Assembly (NCBI GenBank): GCA_045543455.1
Contig: JAZQMK010000018.1
Coordinates: forward strand, 1 to 54,366
Origin: SIG291 sp045543455
GTDB taxonomy: Bacteria; Bacillota; Clostridia; Lachnospirales; Lachnospiraceae
Length of the DNA stretch: 54,366 bases
Direction: 5' to 3'
Position 1 is the first letter of the stretch. The number at the start of each line of letters is the position of its first letter. Of this stretch, positions 44,155 through 50,530 are shown in pieces. Position numbers and translations under genes: made by a program. The notes under the pieces are model-generated. The model made no database searches. It worked only from the letters and a program-made list of their open reading frames with translations, and had not been told where the DNA came from.

Positions 44155-44182
44155 AATATATTCGGGATAAGACTAATACAAT
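44154..44182 (+). promoter_or_regulatory. Sigma-E-type promoter of yabP-yabQ
   Basis: GAATATA (44154-44160), a 14-bp spacer and AATACAAT (44175-44182). Against KMATATT-N14-CATACAHT this is 6 of 7 and 7 of 8 matches with the right spacing. It overlaps the end of rqcP and lies about 33 bp before yabP. Confidence 0.55.
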
Positions 44183-44214
44183 ATATATTAAGAATATAGT
44201 ATTAGGAGCTTAGA

Positions 44215-44499
44215 GTGGAAGATAAAGGAATAAAAAAGAGTCACAAGGTAGTGATGGATAATAGAAAAACCTGTTTTATCACAAATATAAATGATGTGAT
44301 TTCATTTGATTTAAAGGAAGTTGTACTAGAGTCGGATTATGGACTTATTAACATTAAAGGCAAGGACTTGCATGTGAACCGTTTGTCTGTGGAAAAGGGC
44401 GAGGTTGATTTAAGCGGTACAATAGATAGTATTGTTTACAGCGAGATATCAGATTTTAAAAATAAGAGTGCCGGATTTATAGGAAGATTGTTTAGATGA
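44215..44499 (+). CDS. yabP: Sporulation protein YabP
   Basis: A 94-residue YabP: SHKVVMDNRKTCFITNINDV then VLESDYGLINIKGKDLHVNR and GEVDLSGTIDSIVYSE. Mother-cell sporulation protein, needed with YabQ for spore coat or cortex formation. The start is GTG 44215 with AGGAG 7 bases upstream. yabQ overlaps its stop (ATGA). Confidence 0.92.
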   Translation: MEDKGIKKSHKVVMDNRKTCFITNINDVISFDLKEVVLESDYGLINIKGKDLHVNRLSVEKGEVDLSGTIDSIVYSEISDFKNKSAGFIGRLFR

Positions 44500-44870
44500 C
44501 GGAGATTGAAAATGAAATTGTAATATTTTTTGTGGCGGTAAAAACAGGTATTTATCTTACCTTAGTTTATGATATTCTTCGCATTTTCAGGCGCGTTGTA
44601 AAGCATAATGAAATAATAGTCGGAATACAGGACTTGATTTTTTGGATAGTAGGAGGATTATTTATATTTTCAATGCTGTTTGAAAATACCAGCGGAATCA
44701 TAAGGACGTTTGTGCTTGTAGGAATGATAATGGGTGCATATTTATTTAATGCTACAATTGGAAAATATTTGGTTAAATATATTTCTCATTTTCTAAATAT
44801 AGTGTTGAAAAAAATATGCAAAGCTATTAAAATGGTATTAGGTCTAGGAAAAGAAGGGCGGTCTTTATGA
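44496..44870 (+). CDS. yabQ: Spore cortex protein YabQ
   Basis: A 124-residue membrane protein with three or four hydrophobic segments: ITLVYDILRIFRRVV (a hallmark YDILRIFRR), DLIFWIVGGLFIFSMLFE and FVLVGMIMGAYLFNATIG. YabQ is needed for spore cortex synthesis in Bacillus. The start overlaps the yabP stop by 4 bp and its stop overlaps the divIC start by 4 bp. Confidence 0.9.
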   Translation: MTEIENEIVIFFVAVKTGIYLTLVYDILRIFRRVVKHNEIIVGIQDLIFWIVGGLFIFSMLFENTSGIIRTFVLVGMIMGAYLFNATIGKYLVKYISHFLNIVLKKICKAIKMVLGLGKEGRSL

Positions 44871-45175
44871 GAAAAAAGAGAAAAAAAAGCAAAGGCTTTA
44901 AACTTTCTTCCTTAACAATACTAGTTATTATGACTATTATGGTAGTTATTGTTTTGGGAATACAGATACATAAGACAAATGAAGAGAATAAAGCTCACGA
45001 GGCTAAAAAGCAGGAGCTATATTATAAGATACAGGAAGAAAATATACGAAAAGAAGGCATAGATGCTCTTGGAGAGTCGATTATGTCAAAGTCATTTATA
45101 GAAAAAACTGCAAGGGAAAAATTTAATCTGTGCTATCCAGGAGAGATTATTTTTAAACCTGTTGACGAAAAATAA
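44867..45175 (+). CDS. divIC: Septum formation initiator DivIC/FtsB-like
   Basis: A 102-residue bitopic protein. A basic N-terminus is followed by one membrane segment (about residues 15-34), a coiled coil (HKTNEENKAHEAKKQEL) and the REKFNLCYPGEIIF end typical of DivIC/FtsB, part of the division complex with FtsL and DivIB. The order yabQ-divIC is conserved in Firmicutes. Confidence 0.88.
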   Translation: MRKKRKKSKGFKLSSLTILVIMTIMVVIVLGIQIHKTNEENKAHEAKKQELYYKIQEENIRKEGIDALGESIMSKSFIEKTAREKFNLCYPGEIIFKPVDEK

Positions 45176-45179
45176 TTTT

Positions 45180-45208
45180 GGACAGGACATATTGTGCTGT
45201 CCATTTTT
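45180..45208 (+). terminator. Terminator after divIC
   Basis: GGACAG (45180-45185) pairs with CTGTCC (45197-45202), with further AC/GT pairs inside, followed by ATTTTT. It separates divIC from the spoIIE promoter and overlaps the upstream Spo0A-like box by three bases. Confidence 0.6.
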
Positions 45209-45272
45209 GTCTAAAACTTTTTTGTTTTACAGACAGAATATGACAAAATATATGGCAGTTAGGATATATAAT
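45206..45272 (+). promoter_or_regulatory. Spo0A-type promoter of spoIIE (21-bp spacer)
   Basis: ATGACA (45240-45245; TTGACA with one change), a 21-bp spacer and a perfect TATAAT (45267-45272). A long spacer is the hallmark of Spo0A-activated sigma-A promoters such as Bacillus spoIIE and spoIIG. Two near-matches to the Spo0A box flank it: TTTGTCTAAAA (45206-45216) and, on the other strand, TTTGTCATA (45239-45247). Confidence 0.6.
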
Positions 45273-45308
45273 ATCACAAAAACTCATTTGATTTGGAGGT
45301 TTAGGAAG

Positions 45309-46421
45309 ATGGATATGATATATTCTAAAGAGCATCTTAGAGAGGCTGCCTATACATTTCGAAGACTGGCAGAGACATATAATGAGCTGTCACTAGGTCG
45401 TGATAACAGCTTTGCTTATGAATACAAGAAGACAATTATTGACCAATTAGTAGAGATGTCGTCCATACTTAATGGATTTGCAGGAAATGGAATAAAGGAA
45501 ATTGAGCTGCCAAAAAATTATAAAAAGGCGTTGATTAAGGAGCTTTGGAGCCATGGAGTCATTGTAGACAGTGTGATTTTTATTGAAAAGGATTATAAAA
45601 AACACGAAATAATTATTAGTGCAAAATGCGTAAAAAATATTTGCGTAACTACGAGAGGTTTAGCAGAGCTATTAAGTAATTTCACGAAAAAGGAATACAT
45701 AGTGGCAACTAAAGACAGGATGATAGTAGGAAAGGAATTTTCACAGTTTGTATTTGTCGAAGCACCAAAATTTAAAACACTATGGGGTATTTCTAAGATA
45801 AATAAAGAAGGAAATGATGTGTCGGGAGACAGTTTTTCATTTTCAAATCTGGATTCAGGACAATTGGTTGTTAGCCTTGTGGATGGTATGGGCAGTGGAA
45901 TTATGGCTAATAGAGAAAGTGCCATTGTGATAGAGCTTTTGGAAAGATTTCTTGAAGCCGGATTTTCTGAAAAATCAGCAATAGGACTTATTAATTCTGC
46001 ATTTGCCATGAATGATTACATAGGAGCTCCGGTAACTGTAGATATGAGTATTGTGGATTTGTATTCGGGTGTTTGTAACTGCATAAAGTTAGGGGCAGCA
46101 TCTACATTTATCAAACGTAAATCCTGGGTTGAAGTTATTACTTCCACAACATTTCCAATAGGTGTATTAAATGAAGTTGACTTTGACAATTCTGTTAAAA
46201 AATTATATGATGGTGATTATGTAATTATGTTAAGTGATGGAGTGTTAGATGCAATTCCTTTTAGAGAAAAGGAATTATATATTATGAATCTGATAAGTGA
46301 TATAGAGATTAGAAAACCAGAAGGGATAGCAAAATTTATTTTGGATGATGCCTTAGCTTACACTAATGGCAGACCTATGGATGATATGACAGTACTAGTA
46401 GCAGGCATATTTGCAAATTGA
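45309..46421 (+). CDS. spoIIE: SpoIIE-type PP2C phosphatase lacking the membrane domain
   Basis: A 370-residue serine phosphatase of the SpoIIE family, which dephosphorylates SpoIIAA to switch on forespore sigma-F. The PP2C core is intact: SLVDGMGSGIMANRES, KLGAASTFIKRKSW, VIMLSDGVLDAIP and DDMTVLVAG carry the metal Asp residues. Bacillus SpoIIE has about 830 residues with ten N-terminal membrane helices; these are absent here. Only ~140 residues of linker-like region precede the phosphatase. I chose ATG 45309 (AGGAAG and GGAGG upstream); the longer frame back to 45162 runs through promoter and terminator. Position between divIC and tilS supports the identity. Confidence 0.85.
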   Translation: MDMIYSKEHLREAAYTFRRLAETYNELSLGRDNSFAYEYKKTIIDQLVEMSSILNGFAGNGIKEIELPKNYKKALIKELWSHGVIVDSVIFIEKDYKKHEIIISAKCVKNICVTTRGLAELLSNFTKKEYIVATKDRMIVGKEFSQFVFVEAPKFKTLWGISKINKEGNDVSGDSFSFSNLDSGQLVVSLVDGMGSGIMANRESAIVIELLERFLEAGFSEKSAIGLINSAFAMNDYIGAPVTVDMSIVDLYSGVCNCIKLGAASTFIKRKSWVEVITSTTFPIGVLNEVDFDNSVKKLYDGDYVIMLSDGVLDAIPFREKELYIMNLISDIEIRKPEGIAKFILDDALAYTNGRPMDDMTVLVAGIFAN

Positions 46422-46432
46422 AAGGAAAAATT

Positions 46433-47770
46433 ATGTACAAAAGAGTCAGGGATTTTATAATTGAAAATAAGCTTGTAGAAGAAGGCGACAGAATCATCAT
46501 TGGCGTATCCGGTGGTGCTGATTCAGTGTGCCTTTTGGACATATTTATAGAACTGAAAAATGAACTTGATTTTGAGATTTTTCCTGTTCATATTAATCAC
46601 GGCATAAGAGGTAAAAGTGCAAAGGAAGATGAGAATTATGTAAAAGTCTTGTGTGATAAATATGGACTGATTTTAAGCGTATATGAAAAGGATGTTCCTA
46701 AATTCGCAAGGGTTAACAGACTTACGGAAGAAGAGGCAGGCCGTGTTATTAGATATGAATGCTTTGAGCAGGAAATGCAACTTAATAGTGCAAATAAAAT
46801 TGCAGTGGCCCACCATAAAAATGACAATGCAGAGACCGTGCTTATTAATCTGTTTAGAGGCAGTGGACTTGAAGGATTAAAGGGTATGGCTCCTAAAAAT
46901 GGTAAGCTGATAAGACCACTTTTGTGCTGTCAAAGACAAGAGATTGAAGAATATCTGGCAGTTAAGGGAATTGAATATTGTACAGATGAAACTAATCTTT
47001 CAAATGACTATACCCGTAATAAAATCCGTAATAACATAATAGGCTATGCAAAGGAAGAAATTAACAGTGGCGTAGTTGAAAATATTGTTGCGGCAGCAGA
47101 AACTGTTAATATGGCATTGGAATTTATCCAAAAGTATACAAATTCTGCAATTGAAAAATGTGTAAGGCTTGAAAATGGACGTGCCATTATAGACAACAAT
47201 ATTTATAGGGATTATGATGATATAACCCGCACAAATGTAATGAGACATGCCATAGATAAGGTATGTGGTTTGAAGGATATTGGAAGGATTCATATACTTG
47301 CTGCAGACAAGCTAAGAGATATGGAAAGTGGTAAATGTATAGATTTACCAAAGAGCACGGTGGCAAAAAAGGAATATGACAGCATCATAATAGAAAAAGC
47401 TACAGTTATTGTAAATGAACCACCCAAGATTACCTATGAGGTAAAGGAATGGACAGGATGTAAAATTATTGAAAATTGTGACTATACGAAGTTGTTTGAT
47501 TATGATAAAATAGTCAATAGGCTTGAACTTAGAACCAGAAGAGATGGAGATTACATTGTGGTAAATAGTGCTGGTGGAAAGAAGAAGATAAAAGATTATT
47601 TTATAGATATGAAGGTCCCACGACAAGATAGGGACAGTATATATCTTCTTGCTGACGGTAATCATATTGTATGGATTATTGGTTATCGTATCAGTGAGGC
47701 TTATAAAATTAAAGATAATACTAAAAAAGTGCTTAAGGTTACAGTACATTTAGAGAAAGAGGAGGTATGA
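46433..47770 (+). CDS. tilS: tRNA(Ile)-lysidine synthase
   Basis: Modifies C34 of the minor tRNA-Ile (CAU) to lysidine so that it reads AUA. A 445-residue protein with the PP-loop ATP pyrophosphatase motif IIGVSGGADSVCLLDIF, HINHGIRGKSAKEDENYV, AVAHHKNDNAETVLINL and a C-terminal TilS domain (NRLELRTRRDGDYI). I chose ATG 46433 over TTG 46418 because AAAGGAAA lies just before it. It overlaps the beginning of the hpt ribosome site; hpt starts 2 bp after its stop. Confidence 0.95.
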   Translation: MYKRVRDFIIENKLVEEGDRIIIGVSGGADSVCLLDIFIELKNELDFEIFPVHINHGIRGKSAKEDENYVKVLCDKYGLILSVYEKDVPKFARVNRLTEEEAGRVIRYECFEQEMQLNSANKIAVAHHKNDNAETVLINLFRGSGLEGLKGMAPKNGKLIRPLLCCQRQEIEEYLAVKGIEYCTDETNLSNDYTRNKIRNNIIGYAKEEINSGVVENIVAAAETVNMALEFIQKYTNSAIEKCVRLENGRAIIDNNIYRDYDDITRTNVMRHAIDKVCGLKDIGRIHILAADKLRDMESGKCIDLPKSTVAKKEYDSIIIEKATVIVNEPPKITYEVKEWTGCKIIENCDYTKLFDYDKIVNRLELRTRRDGDYIVVNSAGGKKKIKDYFIDMKVPRQDRDSIYLLADGNHIVWIIGYRISEAYKIKDNTKKVLKVTVHLEKEEV

Positions 47771-47772
47771 TT

Positions 47773-48294
47773 ATGGCAGAGACTATTGATGTTTTAATTT
47801 CTAAAGAAGAAGTTGATACAAAGATTGCAAAGATGGCAGAGCTGATTAACAAGGATTATGAAGGCAAAAATATACATATGATATGTGTTTTAAAGGGCGG
47901 AGTCTTTTTTATGTGTGAATTGGCAAAATATATTACAGTTCCTGTAAGCCTTGACTTTATGTCTGTTTCAAGCTATGGCGGGGCAACTACTTCAAGTGGC
48001 AGAATTAAGATAATTAAAGATTTAGATGAAACTATTGAGGGTAAAGATGTTTTGGTTGTGGAAGATATTATTGATTCCGGCAGAACATTAAATGCATTGT
48101 TAGAAATGCTTAAAAAGCGTAATCCAAAGAGCCTTAAATTATGTACTCTTCTTGATAAGCCTGACAGAAGAGTTGTTGACGTTAATGTAGATTATACAGG
48201 TTTTTCAATTCCTGATGAATTTGTTGTGGGATACGGATTGGATTATGACCAAAAATACAGAAATCTACCATATATTGGTATAGTTAAATTTTAG
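47773..48294 (+). CDS. hpt: Hypoxanthine phosphoribosyltransferase
   Basis: Purine salvage enzyme making IMP or GMP from PRPP. A 173-residue protein with ICVLKGGVFFMCELAKYI, the PRPP loop VLVVEDIIDSGRTLNALL, and FVVGYGLDYDQKYRNLPYIG at the end. I chose ATG 47773 because GGAGG lies 7 bases before it; ATG 47767 is only 1 base away. tilS-hpt-ftsH is the conserved Firmicutes order. Confidence 0.95.
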   Translation: MAETIDVLISKEEVDTKIAKMAELINKDYEGKNIHMICVLKGGVFFMCELAKYITVPVSLDFMSVSSYGGATTSSGRIKIIKDLDETIEGKDVLVVEDIIDSGRTLNALLEMLKKRNPKSLKLCTLLDKPDRRVVDVNVDYTGFSIPDEFVVGYGLDYDQKYRNLPYIGIVKF

Positions 48295-48303
48295 GAGGTA
48301 AAG

Positions 48304-50118
48304 GTGAAAAAATCATTTGCAAAAGTATTTTATTTTGTATTAATAGCTATTGTTTTGTGGGCAATTGTAGCTGCTATCCAAAGTACAGAAGCTAAATATG
48401 CCATAAGCGAGCCGGAATATAAGGCCGCATTAGAAAATGGACAAATTGAAAAGATTAGTATTAACCAGAATAAGGAAGTACCGACTGGTAATATTATCAT
48501 TAAATTTAAAAATGCAACAGAAAAAAGATTGTATGTTACAGATGTTACTGTGGCAGAAAAGTATGTAAAAGACAATTATCCAAATGTGGTTGTTGAAGTT
48601 ACAGACGTACAAAGAGACAGCGTATTTTTGAAATATGGTCTGCCTATTATTCTTATTTTCTTAGGATTTATTATGATTATGACGCTTATTTCCGCCATTG
48701 CAAGGCAGTCAGGCTCCGGCGGAAGTAAGATGATGGATTTTGGAAAGAGCAGAGCAAAGGAAGCTACAGAATCAGCTAAAAAGGTTACATTTAATGATGT
48801 GGCAGGTCTTCACGAGGAAAAAGAAGAGCTTACGGAGATTGTTGATTTCCTTAAGAATCCTAAAAAGTATTTAGAATTAGGTGCAAGAATACCAAAGGGC
48901 GTTTTATTAGAGGGTCCTCCTGGTACCGGTAAAACACTTATTGCTAAGGCAGTTGCCGGAGAAGCAGGTGTAATGTTCTTTACAATATCAGGTTCTGATT
49001 TCGTGGAAATGTTTGTTGGTGTTGGTGCGTCAAGAGTAAGAGATTTATTTGAGACAGCTAAGAAGAATGCACCTTGTATTGTATTTATTGATGAAATTGA
49101 TGCCGTTGCAAGAAGAAGAGGAACTGGTATGGGTGGAGGTCATGATGAAAGAGAACAGACACTCAACCAGCTTTTAGTTGAAATGGATGGATTTACAGTA
49201 AACGAAGGAATTATTGTTCTTGCGGCAACTAACAGAGTAGATATACTAGATCCGGCTATTCTAAGACCGGGAAGATTTGACAGAAAGGTTGTTGTAGGAA
49301 GACCGGATGTAAGAGGAAGAAAAGAGATTCTTGCAGTTCACTCAAAGCAAAAACCACTTTCTGATGATGTAGATTTAGATAACGTAGCTCAAACTACAGC
49401 AGGATTTACAGGTGCAGACCTTGAAAATCTTCTTAATGAGGCAGCTATACTTGCAGCTAAGGAAGAAAGAAAATATATTACACAAGCAGATATAAACAAG
49501 TCATTTGTAAAGATTGGCATTGGTACTGAAAAAAAGAGCAGAGTTGTATCGGAAAAAGAAAGAAAGATTACAGCTTACCACGAAGCAGGACATGCTATTT
49601 TATTCCATGTACTTCCTGATGTGGGACCTGTGCACACAGTATCCATTATTCCGACAGGTATGGGTGCGGCAGGCTATACTATGCCACTTCCTGAGAAAGA
49701 TGAAATGTTTAATACAAAGAGCAAGATGCTTCAGGAGATTATGGTTAGTCTCGGCGGAAGAATTGCTGAAAAGCTTACATTTGATGAAATTACAACAGGA
49801 GCTTCAGCAGATATAAAGCATGCTACTGCCATTGCAAGAAATATGGTTACAAAATACGGATTTTCAGAGAGAGTTGGTATTATCAATTATGATACAGATG
49901 AAAATGAAGTATTTATTGGTAGAGATTTAGCACATACAAGAAGCTATAGCGAAAGTATGGCTAAGATTATAGATGAAGAAGTTAAGCTTATTATAGATGA
50001 TTGCTATAACAAAGCAACAAAGATACTTGAGGAGCAAAGAAATGTACTTGTAGCGTGTGCAGAGCTTTTATTAGAAAAAGAAAAGATCACACAGGAGGAG
50101 TTTGAAGCATTATTTTAA
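48304..50118 (+). CDS. ftsH: ATP-dependent zinc metalloprotease FtsH
   Basis: A 604-residue membrane AAA+ protease for quality control. Two membrane segments (about residues 7-25 and 108-130) flank a small outer domain. The AAA core has GPPGTGKT (Walker A), IVFIDEIDAVARRRG (Walker B) and RPGRFDRKVVVGRPD (second region of homology). The zinc site is AYHEAGHAILFHVL, with the third ligand in the following helix. The start is GTG 48304 with AGGAGGT just before it. Confidence 0.97.
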   Translation: MKKSFAKVFYFVLIAIVLWAIVAAIQSTEAKYAISEPEYKAALENGQIEKISINQNKEVPTGNIIIKFKNATEKRLYVTDVTVAEKYVKDNYPNVVVEVTDVQRDSVFLKYGLPIILIFLGFIMIMTLISAIARQSGSGGSKMMDFGKSRAKEATESAKKVTFNDVAGLHEEKEELTEIVDFLKNPKKYLELGARIPKGVLLEGPPGTGKTLIAKAVAGEAGVMFFTISGSDFVEMFVGVGASRVRDLFETAKKNAPCIVFIDEIDAVARRRGTGMGGGHDEREQTLNQLLVEMDGFTVNEGIIVLAATNRVDILDPAILRPGRFDRKVVVGRPDVRGRKEILAVHSKQKPLSDDVDLDNVAQTTAGFTGADLENLLNEAAILAAKEERKYITQADINKSFVKIGIGTEKKSRVVSEKERKITAYHEAGHAILFHVLPDVGPVHTVSIIPTGMGAAGYTMPLPEKDEMFNTKSKMLQEIMVSLGGRIAEKLTFDEITTGASADIKHATAIARNMVTKYGFSERVGIINYDTDENEVFIGRDLAHTRSYSESMAKIIDEEVKLIIDDCYNKATKILEEQRNVLVACAELLLEKEKITQEEFEALF

Positions 50119-50204
50119 TTGATTGTGAAAAATGCACAAAAAAGATTGCAAACTTTTGTAAGATTTGTGCACACTTCAAAAAAGATGTTTGCTATAATCA
50201 TAAA

Positions 50205-50307
50205 TGTAAACCCCCCCAATACATTATATATTTTTTGCTACACCCCATAAGAAGTAGATAAAAATACCTTCTCCTAAAGAACAGCCGTCGGAAGCTGTTC
50301 TTTTTTT
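50205..50307 (+). ncRNA. Possible small RNA of about 100 nt downstream of ftsH
   Basis: An extended -10 element, TGCTATAAT (50190-50198), lies about 100 nt before a strong terminator (50276-50307) with no ORF between. The segment contains a C7 run and the inverted 24-bp motif. No known RNA family was recognised, and the -35 is weak. The span could simply be the ftsH untranslated end. Confidence 0.3.
50276..50307 (+). terminator. Intrinsic terminator downstream of ftsH
   Basis: AAAGAACAGC (50276-50285) pairs with GCTGTTCTTT (50294-50303), followed by a T-run of about seven. Confidence 0.85.
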
Positions 50308-50373
50308 GTTCAATAGGCAAGTCCTCTAAAGAGGACTTGCCTATTGAACAAAAACACTCCGTGGGATGCGCAC
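50303..50373 (-). repeat. Dispersed hairpin repeat, copy 3, with 25-bp palindrome
   Basis: 50303-50327 and 50330-50354 are perfect reverse complements with a 2-base loop. The reverse complement of 50340-50373 is the repeat head, matching 8959-8992 at 32 of 34 bases. The whole element corresponds to copy 1 in inverted orientation. Confidence 0.9.
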
Positions 50374-50401
50374 TCGCACGAATGGAAATTGTTGCGAGTT
50401 A

Positions 50402-50427
50402 AAAGTGGACTTGTCCACTTTGTTTTT
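50402..50427 (+). terminator. Small perfect hairpin with T-run
   Basis: AAAGTGGAC pairs with GTCCACTTT around a TT loop, followed by GTTTTT. It may be a second terminator in front of the GH13 gene. Confidence 0.5.
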
Positions 50428-50530
50428 ATATAAATGTTAAGATATAAGAAATACTTCATTTGTAGGTTGCATTTTTCCTAATAAAAGGATAAAATAAATA
50501 GTGATGGTATTATAAACAGATGGAGTTTTT

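Larger units (their letters stand above)
50119..50530. other. 412-bp gene-less stretch after ftsH: inverted repeats, possible small RNA, repeat copy 3
   Basis: In order: an 8-bp inverted repeat TGCACAAA (50133-50140) with TTTGTGCA (50164-50171); an extended -10 element; the shared 24-bp motif (50220-50243); a terminator; a perfect palindrome and repeat head; an inverted repeat CTCGCA/TGCGAG (50373-50378 with 50393-50398); and a second short hairpin at 50402-50421. No ORF of note was found. Confidence 0.75.

Noticed and set aside
45162..45308. N-terminal extension of the spoIIE frame
   Set aside because: It covers the divIC terminator and the Spo0A-type promoter, lacks membrane helices, and has no ribosome site, so it is not the missing SpoIIE membrane domain.
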